Positions 13,188-26,181 of a stretch of DNA of 64,000 bases are shown here, piece by piece. Origin of the DNA: Nomia melanderi (taxonomy: Eukaryota; Arthropoda; Insecta; Hymenoptera; Halictidae); NCBI RefSeq assembly GCF_051020985.1, contig NC_134999.1:25825160-25889159 (forward strand). The letters run 5' to 3'. The notes beneath the pieces were generated by a model that searched no databases, was not told the origin of the DNA, and worked only from the letters and a program-made list of their open reading frames with translations. How positions within the stretch are numbered: the first letter of the stretch is position 1; every line of letters begins with the position of its first letter. Position numbers and translations under genes: made by a program.

Positions 13188-13718
13188 TCCTTGCGAAAAT
13201 GAAGAAAAATTATAGAAAATTCGAAACTTGGAAGGAACGTTTAATATCATTTTATATTTACAGTATTCTTAATTATTTCATTTTCGAAGAAAAATGACGC
13301 TCTGAATCCCGGACATTTCTCTAGTTCTTGAAATTGCATTCGTTTGCGAAGCGTGATTCCCGGAACGTCTGGAAGAAATAACGAGTATGAAACAAATCAG
13401 CGGTGGGGGCTCGATTCTTCGGTTTTACGATCGAAATTGCGAGAAGCGATAAAGCAGCGGCTTAAAAACTTCACGATGGAAGGGTAGCAAGGAAATTTGA
13501 AATATCACACGGCAAGGTAATGCATTTCTAACGGCCTTACAAGTACGATATGCGACACGGTTGTTGCAATAGGAGTTCTATACTCACAGAAAGGTTACAC
13601 GCGGATGCACTCACGAGCCCCGCATATTCTGAAGAATGCGTGCCTGAATGAAAGCCCCACAATGTACCGGGATAGAGCCGCGGACAGACAAAGAGAACAG
13701 AAAGCGTCTTACACGGTA

Positions 13719-14120
13719 AGTAGTCTACACGTGTGGGAGGGAAAGATTGATAGTCGATAAGCGAGGAAAAGAGGTGAATCAGGATACAAGTGTAAAACGT
13801 GAGCAACTGAGATAAAATTAGAGGAAAGTGAAGAATGAGAGAGGAAAAGAGGGAAAACATATAGTAAATAGAAGGAGAAAAGAGATGAGTCAGAATACAA
13901 CTGTAAAACGTGAGCAAATGAGATAAAATTAGAGAAAAGTCAGGAATAAAATAGGAAAAGAGGAAAAACATAAAGTATAGTAGTCTATATAAGAGGAAGA
14001 AAGAGATTGATAGTCGATAAACGAAGAAAAGAGATGGCCCGAATATAAGTGTGAAACGTGAACAACTGAGGTAAAATTAGAGAAAAGTGAGGAAGAAGAT
14101 GGAAAAAGGAGGAAGTATTA
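13719..14120 (+). repeat. Purine-rich irregular tandem repeat
   Basis: Three units contain gtgtaaaacgtgagcaactg or variants (near 13781, 13893, 14041) followed by agataaaattagagnaaagt. A 260-base higher-order period links agtagtctac at 13719 with agtagtctat at 13979. Minus-strand open frames here are artefacts of the polypurine tract. Confidence 0.7.
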
Positions 14121-14328
14121 ATCCTTTGATCCAGTAAAGATATAATGTTTAATATCTAATATTAAGTTTTGTACAATATATTAATACAGAAAATGTTGAA
14201 TTGTGATAGTTCTGTTTCTTAATTTACACGTGATTTTTCTTTAAGTTAATTGAGAATAATATCATCGATATTTCATCAGAACATTATAAATATTCATAGT
14301 GAACAAACTTTCGAGTGAAAAGGATTAA
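14118..14328. mobile_element. TTAA-type MITE with TTAATCCTTT ends
   Basis: The left end is TTAATCCTTTGATCC. The right end, on the minus strand, is TTAATCCTTTTCACTCG. It spans 211 bases with TTAA at both borders. Confidence 0.5.
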
Positions 14329-14353
14329 GTTGCTCAAAAAGTTTTGTCGTTTC
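14325..14353 (+). mobile_element. Mariner-like terminal repeat, solitary
   Basis: TTAAGTTGCTCAAAAAGTTT, followed by TGTCG, resembles mariner ends and abuts the previous element. No partner end or transposase was seen. Confidence 0.35.
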
Positions 14354-14535
14354 ACTTATCGATGTTAGGTTTACATTATAATTCACGAATAAATATTATC
14401 AATAAGTAAACTAAAAGACAATAGGAAGCTTCCGAATAAAGTAAGTAAAGCATTGTTCAATACATTTTCATTTAACGTAGCAACATTTTTCTTTGAACGT
14501 CATTTAAAAATGTAACGAGACGTTTTAGTTAATCT

Positions 14536-14720
14536 CATGTAAAAGTATAAAACGTGAGCAACTGACAATGAGACAACATTAGAGGGAAGTGAGGAGTGAG
14601 GGGGGGAAAAGAAAAAAAGTATAATGTAATACACGTTTCTATGTGTGGAGGGGAGCGAATAAGAAGACGAATAGAAATAGGAAAGATTAATGGACTGTGA
14701 AGATAAAGAGAAGAGAAAGA
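14536..14720 (+). repeat. Outlying copy of the purine-rich repeat
   Basis: Contains gtataaaacgtgagcaactg and attagagggaagtgaggagt, matching the block at 13719-14120 from which it is separated by the two mobile-element ends. Confidence 0.6.
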
Positions 14721-16609
14721 GACAAGCATAAACCATTGCGTTAACGCAATCGAATGAACGTGTGAATGAAAACAGATGTCGAATGAAAATTATACCCAGT
14801 CCTGGGTCGTTGTATGTGGCATCTTTTTCAGGAATAATGCACTTCTGTTGAACAAATGTCGAATTATGTCTAAGCAAAGTAGGTATAGTGAGGAAAACTA
14901 CTATGTTCACCAATGACATTTTAAAACACGTGATTCCTTTGGCTGCGAAGTGAAGATTTTCATAAATTATGAGCCAATGGAAGATTGAGAAGATATGGAA
15001 TACTAACACACGATTTCTTTGTAATTTTGTAAGAAGGTATAAGTTTGTTTTTGCACAAAGACTGTTAGAAATTTTTGTTTTTTAATGAATTAAATTTTTG
15101 TTTTATCGTAAAGCACCATTCTAGAAAGATTCATAAACGATAGTAGCAATCATAACAGAATGTAAATTAATGACTATAGGAAGTTAATATAGAAATTATA
15201 TAAATAAAAAGAATTAATATAAACGGAAAAAAGAAATTGTTTTTCAAAAATAACAAATTTTTATTTCCTCGAATTGTTTAAAGTTTTAACTTTCTATATG
15301 AAATATTTTCGAGGAAAAAGTCGGAAAGATACTCCACTATTTGTCGGTGATATTTACAATACGCTAAATTTTTGTAGAACTTTCTCATGCAATCGAATAC
15401 GAAAAATACAACAAAAACAGACAATCCGATTTTTTCGTATAACTACCCTTCCAGGCAAGCTAGGGGGTAGAAACTTGGCATACCATGTTTTTCGTGTGCC
15501 GAGCGGTTTATCGTCGATTTAATCTTTTGCGATCGGTACCGCCACAGTAACAGCATTAAAAATTGTTAAATACACAAAGCATACACATTTCCTTCTAAAT
15601 AATTTGTGTTTTCCAATATCTATACATTTATTCATGAAAAATAACTTTAAATATATATTTATTTTGACTAGTTGGAACTAGATGAATCTACTATACAGAT
15701 CATTTTATTCAAGAATACTATTAACTACTTTTCAGACATTTTCTCAGGTTTTCTCAGGTTTTCTCAGGTTTGATCAATCATTCAACATAAATACTCATAA
15801 ATTTATTATTTTCTGGCTAATCATTAAATTAATTTTTAACAATTGTTTCAAAGCAAATATTATATAATAAGTATGAAGGTACATCAGCTCGAAGAGTATT
15901 TAACAATAGTTTCTTGTAAATATTCGTGAACGATGCATAATTATTTCACACGAATGTTTACGATTGTTTGACGAATGATGTACAAGCTCTTGACGACTGA
16001 TTAAGGACACCGGAACTATTATTTCTCATAAATGGTTACATTGCAATTTTCTTCAGTGAATGAAAAGGTTGAATGAAGACATATTTGCGACTGTTTGAAG
16101 TCTCCGATGCAACTGTGTGACGAGAAATGTTTGTCCTATAATTGATGTTAGTCCAAAGGAGAAGAAAAGGGAAATTTGAAAACTTCAAGGAGACATTACG
16201 ATCTGAAAATTTCTAGAAATCAATTTTTAAAAATTGTGTTTATATATCATAAAATATTCTTTTAAAATATATTTCTTTCTATAATGTTGACAAATGTTCT
16301 AATCGCGAAGACTGTATATACACTGTAATGAGTGAATCAAAATAATAATGCTCTAAACACTACTTTTGAATTTCCGAGAAAAAAGGATTTATGAAATGTT
16401 AACTTTCTATTGCATAAATTATTATCAGGAGTTAAAAAAATATGTGGCTAATATTTTATTTAAATGTTAGTGTGGTAATGAAATAAATAATAAAATTAAA
16501 AATAAAATAAAAAAAAAGAAAAAAGTTTAAACAAAGAATACATTGTTCTTTCATTTCTATAAAATTGCAAAATCAAATTGTTCAAAAAGTTCAGATTTTT
16601 AAAAACTTT
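14721..16609. other. Intergenic, no gene seen
   Basis: AT-rich. The only structure I note is three perfect copies of a 10-base unit, ttttctcagg, at 15739-15770. Confidence 0.4.
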
Positions 16610-16783
16610 TTAATCTTTCTTTGTTAGTGGAAACAAAAACAGAAGGAAAGACCAAATTGAAAAACCGATTAATCGGACAATATAGAAATTGATACAAAAT
16701 GAAATGAACGAAAGAGAACGTAGAATTTTTCATCAAATTTTAAAATCGGTTATTTGACCGGTTCGCGGTACGGTTAATGTTAA
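16610..16783 (-). mobile_element. TTAA-type MITE, family A, truncated copy 2
   Basis: In reverse orientation it matches family A: gattaatcggacaat, aaatgaacgaaaga and the terminal part gaccggttcgcggtacggtt ending at TTAA. The other half is missing. Confidence 0.6.
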
Positions 16784-17220
16784 TGAATCCAAGTACATTT
16801 CATAAAAGCTTTTTTTACACGAGTACTCAGAAGTAAAAGTTACGTTATTAATAATCTGAGTCACTGATATACGCCAACGGCGATCACCAACACAATCACT
16901 TTGGAATCACGTTGAAGCAAAACACTGTTTCCAGGTTTATTGTTTATTTCCTCCAGGTAAACGTAATCACCGCATTCATAACACAAGAGGAACAAACTCA
17001 CTGATAATCGATTTGAAGGTGATCGACGTACAATAAAGCTTAACGCAACTAAAGCCGTACTTATTGATTCAAGTTAAGAACAGCGATTACTGAATTACGA
17101 TACTCTCCGCGAGCCGTAAATACCGCGCGGCATTATTTATTAACCAATATAAACTCGATTCCGTCATTTACACTGGCTCGTCGAAAATAATTAACCGCCT
17201 TTGCGGCGAGTCGTAAGGTG

Positions 17221-18472
17221 TACATTGCTGGTCAAAAGTTTGGGATCGCTTGCATATTTGACGACACACATTATAAATTATTTATATACAGAGTGTATCT
17301 AGTACCTGGGATAGTTTTGTTGAAGTTTGACAGAAGTCGTGAAGGAAATCTTCACTCTATTTAACAACCTCTTTAGTATTTCAATATCAATTTTTTCCTA
17401 AATGCATTGCTGCAGTTGCAAAGCAAAATTGTACTTTTTTATAAAAATGAAACTGTATGTATTTTTTATATAAATATGTAGTTTCCTTGAATTATTTTGC
17501 GCATTGAAAGGTTTAGGACACTACTATTGGCAATAAATATTTTTCCAGATATTTTACTATAAATGGTCAGTGTTCTACGAATACTTCATACTGGAATCAC
17601 TACCTTACTATCTTATTTACTAACACCATGCTTTCAGTGAACATTCAACATAAAATATCTCGAAAAATATTCCGTTTTCGGTGATAATACTCTAAATATC
17701 ACTTATGTAAAATGATACAAGGGAACTATTTATGTAAAAAAAAAAATAGAATTTCATTTACAAAAAAAAGTGCAATTGCGCTTTACAACTATATCACTGT
17801 ATTTATGGAACAACTGGTATTGTAGTATGATAAAGCCTATCAAACAGTTCAAAGCCTTCCTTCATGATTTTTTTCTAACTACAACAGTAACAAAGTTGTA
17901 GTTCTTCCTATTTACATATATATGGGAACAACTACAAGGTGACCCATTTAAATCAACGCACTCGAATATCTACAAAATTATTGAGGATACAAAAAAGTAC
18001 GCCAGACAAAAGTTCGGTGGTTTTAAAGGTTGCATCATCTCATATAAGTAACATCATCTTATATGAACGTGTAGAGGACATATACAGATCAATTTCCTTC
18101 TTTTAAATGGATTCATATATTAATTAATACCCAAATCAACGCAGCCCATCATTTTCTATACAAAATTAGTACCCCACCTATAACGAAAAATCATTGGTTT
18201 ACATGATATCTTAATTCTCAGATTGAATAATGGTTCACGTAGACTTTACTGCACTTACTTTTGTAAATGTAGGTTACATTGAAATTGTGTACTATTTTCT
18301 AATATATATTCTGTTTCTCAGTTTTTCCAATTTTTATATTTGACTAATGCAGATAAATATGCCTGTGCTCCTCTATTACGTACAAGCATTCTCAAATAAA
18401 CGTTGCTCTTAGAAACTAGAAGTTTTTTTCCTTGCCTGAGGTAGTAGTTCCAAACTTTTGTCCGGCAGTGTA
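17221..18472. mobile_element. Tc1-like transposon relic, 1252 bp
   Basis: The left end TACATTGCTGGTCAAAAGTT and the right end, read on the minus strand, TACACTGCCGGACAAAAGTT are inverted repeats starting at TA. They match the style of Tc1-family termini (CTGCYGG-CAAAAGTTTGG). The length fits a full Tc1 element, but the interior has stops in all frames. The longest plausible remnant is near 17924-18059 (IWEQLQGDPFKSTHSN), which I cannot assign to a transposase with confidence. Confidence 0.72.
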
Positions 18473-20020
18473 TGTACACTGCAGTTAAGCGCTCATAGTG
18501 ATGCAAGTATATTTGATCACTCTATACGCGTTACCTGTCCCCAAGAAAGACAAGATAATGCTTGAATAGTTGCATCAGTGGAGTGTTATATGTTTACGTG
18601 CTGATACGTGTAACCTTTCGGTGTATCTTCTGTTCTTCAAATTTTAATCTCTCGTTTAACAAAATATTTGCGTAATTTCGACGCGAGAAACGTAAGAGAA
18701 AAGAGCTGCATGTCGATGAATAACACATGACGAAAGTATATTTGAGGAAAAATGAAAACGGTATGGGAAAACGACATTATGGAAGACAGTTTAGCGATAT
18801 CATTTTATCCACGACGTAATCGTAATGCATTTTGTATATGTAATTCACGGCATAAAACGAAAAAATTCTTGAAACGATTACGAGTCTCTGCACTGAAAGT
18901 GTTCTACCTGATGATACGCTATGTTTAAATCCTGCATTAAGAAATTTGAGTTTTATTGTTGATTTAGTTATTAGGTACCAAAAAAATTCGTGTGAATTCT
19001 TAAAGCAAAATTTAGACACATAGAACGTTTGTGTAAAATAATTCTATTTAATTTCATATCAATGGTATGAACATAACTTGCTGCTAATAGCAATATTATT
19101 CATTGAACTAGTGAAATCAGACTACAATTAATTGTTAAGAAGAAAACCGTACGAATATTTTCTGGTACCTAATATATTCATCAATAGAATTAATTAAGTA
19201 ATGGTTCTGTGATATGTCTTATCGGTTCTAATGGAATTCGAGGGTACAAGTTTCGTACATTAGTGAATTTGTAAGCCTCGACTTGGAAATATTGGTTTCA
19301 GTCTTTACGGTTCAAAGTATTCTTGTTCTCTTACTCTGGAAATTGCATCAGTGATGATTAATTCAAATGTTACATATGAGACACAGTAAAATTGTATTTG
19401 AATAATATATATGATATAATATAATATATAATTAATAATGTATATAATATAATATACGATATAATGATAATATTATGAACATTTGTAGCAGAAATTGGTA
19501 AAATAGTTAGGAATAGTTAAGAAAGGAAATTTTCAGTGAAGCTATTTGTAGACAAATCGCTATAACGTTTACCATAAGAAGACGGTTCCCACGCGCCGTC
19601 GATGATTCAGCAACTTCGAAATTTAAATTGAAAAAAGGAAAAAGCGAAAGTGGCAGCCATTACCAGCTTCATATCAAGGTAGACTGTTAAGTATACTTAA
19701 TTATCAATTAAGAAAACGAATCACCTCGTTCCGTTATTGAGAATCAAAACTCACGGGAACTCCTTCGGGTTCCAAAATTTCGCGAGATTTTGCCTGTGGT
19801 GTTTATGTAGGCTGACATTCGACTACTTTATAATTCACAAATTACGAATTCCATTCTCCGAAGCAACGATATTAATCTCAAAGAAGTTATTCCATGAGGG
19901 AAACATCGATACGACGCACGCACTGAATACAAGATTATTTTGCCAGAATGATATTTGAACATTTTCGTCCGAGAATTATAACTGTATCATTTTTAAATCG
20001 TTTCTCGATCATGTACTCGT
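18473..20020. other. Intergenic with AT microsatellite
   Basis: No gene seen. An (AT)-rich low-complexity tract lies at 19399-19476. Confidence 0.4.
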
Positions 20021-20236
20021 TTGATACTAGGTTTACGGACATTTGTTGCACAGTTTATTCTATTGTTCCTAGAAACATTGAAGTATTTAGATTTAAAAAA
20101 TTTTAGATTTAAAAATAGAAAATCAGAACACTTATTCCAATAATTTCGTGAATCAAAATTGACTTTAACAGTTACTAGATAATGTTAATAAATTCGATAT
20201 CCGTCAAATTGATGCGTTCCGTAAACCTAGTGTTAA
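20021..20236. mobile_element. TTAA-type MITE, family C copy 2
   Basis: The left end TTGATACTAGGTTTACGGAC and the right end, on the minus strand, TTAACACTAGGTTTACGGAA share the inverted core CTAGGTTTACGGA. It is 216 bases long and non-coding. Confidence 0.68.
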
Positions 20237-20548
20237 ACGAATATTATCAATGGTTCCGATCGCGTCCGCTTTCTCTCGGAAAATCCTGTTCCCCTTGCAG
20301 AAAAGCAACACGCCAAGGGCACAATGGAAGGGAGGAAACGAGGAAATGGGGGGGATTTCTGAGTTCAGGTTTTTAACGACAGACAGAAAAACGTCAGAGT
20401 TTAAAAACAGGTATCACAGAGAGGACACAGTTAGGAGAGAAATAGAAATAAACAGCATAGAGAGAACATAGATAATTTTGCTCAGTAGAGAAAGAATAGA
20501 GTTCGACACTAGCAAAACATAACAGAGTTTAGTTTTCTCCTTGCACAA

Positions 20549-20590
20549 TCACACACACACACACAAACACGCGCGCGAGCGCGCGCGTGT
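20549..20590. repeat. (CA)n / (CG)n tract with near-perfect palindrome
   Basis: About 20 bases of CA repeats run into acacgcgcgcgagcgcgcgc and then gtgt. The CG part is a near-palindrome of 24 bases and almost wholly alternating purine-pyrimidine. Confidence 0.8.
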
Positions 20591-20634
20591 ATACAAGCTC
20601 ACACAAATTCTGTGCAATCACATCTTAACCCTTT

Positions 20635-20660
20635 GCACTCGGAAGTATTTCGTTAGAAAT
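20635..20660 (+). mobile_element. Solitary TTAA-type MITE end (TTAACCCTTTGCACTCGG)
   Basis: TTAACCCTTTGCACTCGGAA is a terminus of the same style as 4377-4687. I see no matching inverted end within 400 bases, so it is probably a truncated copy. Confidence 0.4.
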
Positions 20661-22238
20661 TCTTAACATTTTCTAACTAGACGAAGATGATATTTTTTGA
20701 AATTAACTCTAAGAGAAATCACAAGTAAATCGAGAAACAAAGCTTTTTTATCCCAATATTTCTGACATGAATGCATTATACACAGTTCAATATTAAATAT
20801 TAAATTTTATAATTTTACTTCATCAAATCAGGTGGTGATTGAGAGTCACCTCTCTTTATGTATTTATTTACTATAAATACATCAAAATACGTAGGCTAGT
20901 AATTCATGTAACTTGTATTTGTATCATAGTTTATAGCTTACATTTTATATTTAGTAAATATTATTTACTAGCTTTAAATTACAATTATATAATTATTTCG
21001 ATTAACTTTTCAGTTATTATTTAATATTCTGTGATTTTAGTTTGAAAATCGGTTGAATCGAATAAAAATGAAATAAAACATCCATAAAAATAAATGTCTT
21101 TTAAATGTCGAAACATTTATGAATTTAATGAGAATTGCATAAACGAATGACCAAGAAATTAAATGATCAGCCTATTATTGGTTGATTGGTAATCAGTAAC
21201 CGGTAAGGTATAAATTATATATGCACTAAAGTGTAAGTTACCATTTCTAAAAAGAAACTCTTGCAAATTTATTGATAAAAATTTCTATCCATATAAAGAT
21301 CTACAGTTCAGTCATGAACGGTATGAATAAGTAACATCAAGTTTCAAAATAAAAATATCGTATTCCCAGGCTCAACATCCTTCAACATTTTAATTGCAGA
21401 TATTATTGCATAATGTTTTATTGTCAATAAAACTTTTACCATTAATAGAATCTTCACTATTAATAAGAGTTTTATTATGAATAAAAATTCTAATTAAACA
21501 ATATCTCTATTTGCGAAAATCGACAACGTATAATTCACTTAGACCATAATCAACTTGATTTTGTTAATATCTACGACTAAAGAATACATCGCTTTCTAAT
21601 TCTCCGGTTAAATGTGATAAAACCACGTAAAATCATAACTGATGTCTATGGGAATAATAAGATATTTAGACATAACGTTAAGTGTAAGGTATAATATAAG
21701 TGGTTCCGATCGCCCCTTCGAACGACACGTCTCGGCCATGTTCTCTAGATGGCAACAATTTGAAAAGATGTTACCTAGTTCGCTACTTTCACAAGTGATA
21801 TTTATTTGCATGCCTTTTGTATGCACTGGTCGTATTACGTAATCCAGCTAATTAAAAGCCCAAACATATTGCGCGGACTTTCCCCTACATTTGCCATACT
21901 GCAATCTGGTCTTTAGTGAACGGGTGACTGTTTGTTTTGTGTCTTAACGTGTCAATTAGTGAAGAGTGGGGGCTGCATGTATTAAAATGACCGTGATTCG
22001 CTTTTAAAGAACATTTTCATGAGTAATGGGACCATACGACGGGTTCATAATTTAATTCAGTTTTACGACGTGTAAATATACTTAATTGGTAATGGGTAAT
22101 TTATGAAGCTGTCATTCACGCAATTAGTCAAGTTTATCATTCGAAATTCAATCAAATTAAGTCACTGAATTAACACCGACTGCCACGTCACCTCCCAATT
22201 TAACACTTCGAATGTCACGTCACCCATATTTGGATGGT
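20661..22238. other. Intergenic, no gene seen
   Basis: AT-rich. Two similar TTAACAC starts at 22173 and 22202, each followed by a CACGTCACC block, look like nested or duplicated MITE ends. Confidence 0.35.
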
Positions 22239-22427
22239 ATCATTTTTTATTTAAATTTAAACATTCATTTTCTGGAGATGTGTCGCACTAACCGAAATTT
22301 TGTTGGATGTAGGATATCCTTCCTATTAGATCGTTATGATTGCTTTACGATTGCTACGTCCAACAAAATCCGGTTAGTTCGTTACATCGCCAAGAAAATG
22401 AATGTTTTAATTTATGTAAAAAATGAT
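22239..22427. repeat. Long inverted-repeat element (about 78-base arms)
   Basis: The left arm 22239-22316 (aacattcattttctgg, actaaccgaaattttgttgg) pairs with the right arm 22350-22427 read inverted (aacattcattttcttgg, actaaccggattttgttgg), leaving a loop of about 33 bases. Arms match at roughly 80%. The plus-strand open frame through it is an artefact. It may be a foldback MITE. Confidence 0.75.
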
Positions 22428-25400
22428 GAAAATGAAGAATTATGACTTTTTAAGTTCTGCTTTATTAAGAATACGGTGTCGACTGAATAGGAGTTTTGAT
22501 TGAAAAGTTTTGGCTTCCTGATTTTTGATTCTTTAGAAAAATTGGTTTGATTGTATCAGTAATTTGATAAATACCGATTGGACGATCAGTGTGTTTTTCA
22601 GTTATTTACTCCTTGAAAAAGTTATTGTAGTGTTTATAAATGTTAATTAAACATTATGATACTTCTATTCTAAAAAGAAATGAAAGAAATACTAAAAACA
22701 CGTTAAAGTTTCTTATGGTATAATAAAGTTGTACTATTATTAATTAGATTGTATATTATATGTATTTATGACATCCATAATGTGTAAAACACAATGAAAG
22801 TTAATGTTAAATCTGTTAATAATGTTTATTCTGTTTATTCTGGTCACTATAAAACAGTATGGGAAACACACAAAAGTTCATAGAGCCACCTGTAATTTAA
22901 TAATTGTTATTTGTATTAACACTCCGTGGGTGAATCCTATCATGCATATATCATTAATTTTGTATAGAGTTATATTTTACTTTTGTGACGTCAAATAAAT
23001 AATTCCCTCAAACAATTCCCTCATTTAATGCGTTTCTTAAATTTTAAAACGAAATTTGGAAATGTAACGTACCCATTACAATGTTTACAGTATGACATTA
23101 CGTTTCCCAAAAATATGTCCGAGCAATACGTCAAATGGTAAAAACGGAGTGAAGTCGTTTTGAATTTTCAGTTTCAATAAATAAATGCACGCAGCGCTAC
23201 ACCGCATGCCAACAGGCAACTTCAAAGAGAATCTCGAACAAATATTGTAATATTTTTATTTCTATAAATAAAATTTGTTGCTTCACTAGAACGATAAAGT
23301 GCCCCGGATATATCAAAAGATCGATTGTACAATTTTATGAATAACCACTTTGAAATGTTACTCAATTTTCTGTGTATATTGCACAATGTGTGCCTGTTCA
23401 TATCATGTTACATTAGAGACATCTGCAGCGGTGCCTTTTTAAGGTATACATAGCTGCCTCTTAATTTGCGGAGAAAATATTACCTTCGGAGAGGCAAATT
23501 TTTCTATGTCCTTTATTTAAATTATTATACAAAGCAAGTTGAATAAAGTATTATTAATTGTGTACTCTGAAACAATAGCAGATATTAACTGTATCCTTTT
23601 TCAATTAAGTGGAGGTGAGTACTAAACACTTGGCGTGCAAAACACTTTTCAATAGTGTCTATTAAAGGTATTCCCTTTATTAAGATGCATCCAAATTATG
23701 TTCTTCAAACAAAATAGTGTATTATTTTATTTAATTTTGATCCTTCCTCTTAAACTTAATAAGATTTATTTAAAGGACCTTTGTTAGATATAATGGAAGA
23801 GTTACGATAGAAAATATTTGTTTAAAAATTATTTTATTCAGTGTGTACAATGATGGCTATAGGCATTTACAGACTTCTTAAGTATTTCCTGAGTATTTCG
23901 TGAAACTTTTAGTAGTATTCATTGAATATTCAATGCACTTATAATATGTAGTGTATGTACAAAGGTGCATAAGTGCAACAGTCATCATTTTATACTTTAC
24001 ATAATTCCATAAGAAGGAATTTAACGAGGTTAGATTTATCAATCAATTACCAAACAGACCTACAATTGAATATTTTTGTTACGTATGTTCAATTTATTTA
24101 ATCTATTTACTTTTAAATGTCGTTTTTAATATCCCACTTATATATTTAATAAGTAATTATTAAGGAGTTGGAAAATCATATTTATAAGTAGATTTCATAT
24201 AATTTGATAAATATTACTTATTTCTAAATGTACTTACAATTCAGTATACGTTTTCGTCGCAAAACATTAACTGTGGTTGTTAGAAAAATAACATTTCAAG
24301 TATCTAAAGAAAAATTCATTCCACATCAAATAATCAGTCCTCTAATTCCGTTTAATTAAAAACGAAAATAAAACTGACATCTACTTAATTTCAGAAAAAA
24401 AATAATTAACACTCGTAGCACTTTATTTCACTTATCCTAGAATACAATTACGTGTCAAATATTTGAAATGATAAAAGTATTGACCTCATACCAATTACAA
24501 AGAAAAGAATGAAAACTTTATAAATTACAATACCGACATCAACAACGAACGAAATGTGAAATAATTAGTTTTTAACATTTCAGACGATTTTCAAACATGT
24601 AAGTGATAACTTCAAGCGTAATGTTCGGCGTAAATCAAGGAACGCGTGTAAGTATTCGTTTCCAAACAGCTGCGGAGGTGCTTTGTGAAAATTGTTCATA
24701 GATATCGATGACGTGCCTTAGTGAATCACGCACAGTCGCGACTGTTGTTTCTAACAAGGAACTTGACATTCCTAAGGAAACGAGAATTTATTATCGCTTT
24801 ACGTATTCTTCGCGTTTTCCGTAAAAGGAGCGGACTAACGTCTTCCAGGAGATAATTCATCGCTCTCCGGACGATTTAACTGGATGATTTATTAGTTGCT
24901 TCGTTTACAGTAAAGACCGTTGATTGCATACAAAGGGTGAAAACTCTTCCCCTGGGATCAGGAAATATGATTAATGCGATCGGACAGGATTGTTTGCTTT
25001 TAAACTCCGCTTACACCTGTAACTTCGCATTATTACAAGACGTTTCCTTGTTCCGGGTGATCCTTTCTTTTTACTTTGCACCTTATAAGAGATCAATCGT
25101 AAATTACTTGCAACATCTTTAACAGGCTTCACACTTTACAATATAACTATTTTATTAATGAAATGTTGTTTTAAATGTCATGACAGTTACGACGCATGTA
25201 TAAACGACTGAATCTTTAACGATGACTTTTTATACGACTCACCTGTAAGAAATACAAATCATCCAAACAAGTGTGTAAGTAAGTACTGTATACACTAAAA
25301 AGGTTATATCCACAAGAATTGTGCATAAACCAGTCATCATTTACATGAAATATTATAATAATCGATGTATGATCGATTACGAGATGAGTAATCGCTAACA

Positions 25401-25902
25401 TTCCGATCTTGCAACTTTGATCATTTATTAAGCAGTTTTGCGACTATATTTAATTCAAGGTAATATTGATGTGTTCAGTGCGTTTAAAATAGAATAGAAA
25501 GATGCATATGAAATATTGCAAAATGCATTCGTTTTGCACAGAAAACGGTGAAGTAGAGAATATGCAACTAATTGGAGAGGTCGTTGTATGGTGAATGCTT
25601 ATGTTGAAACAAACGAATTATTGTAGTCGAATAAAGACAGTAATTCTGTAAAAAATATTATTGTCTATTCTATAAATAAATGTTGAGAAAAAGAAATGTA
25701 TAGCATTACTAATATCAAACTACCAATATCACACTACTAATATTGTAGCTTACCACTACATATGTATAATTTACTGATAATTTAATAATTTAATGCATAA
25801 ATCTATATTAGAAGAAATGTTCGTCGAATAAAAATTTGTATTAACTCTTTGTATGAAGAAACAATTTTCCTTTGCTTCCAGTGTTTACAAAAACTTTCCA
25901 TA
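22428..25902. other. Intergenic, no gene seen
   Basis: AT-rich with a slightly GC-richer patch at 24600-24900. TTAACACTCGTAGCAC at 24405 is a lone MITE-type end. Confidence 0.4.
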
Positions 25903-26181
25903 TTAACACATTCGTGGCCACTGATGTGAATTCACGCCTTGTCAAATATAACTGCCAAAACATTTTATTCTTCTGTTTTTTCCATTTTCGACTATTTTAG
26001 TGGAAAGTACTTCATTTCAAGAAACAGATTATTAGAAGATTAATATTTCAAAACAATTTTTCTTATTTTTGTCTCTGTTCTAACGTCAGAAATTAGCTGC
26101 GATTACCTTAAAATTTTCTTCGTTTTCACCGGCAATGAATATTAGAAAAACGAACAGTTTTCTCGGTCGGGACTGTGTTAA
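25903..26181. mobile_element. TTAA-type MITE, family E copy 1
   Basis: The left end is TTAACACATTCGTGGCC. The right end, on the minus strand, is TTAACACAGTCCCGACC. It is 279 bases with TTAA at both borders and no coding capacity. Confidence 0.55.

Noticed and set aside
13537..13971. 144-codon minus-strand open frame rich in Leu, Ser and Phe
   Set aside because: It lies mainly in a purine-rich tandem array whose complement lacks stop codons; the hydrophobic look is a composition artefact.
22212..22445. 77-codon plus-strand open frame
   Set aside because: It runs through both arms of the inverted-repeat element.
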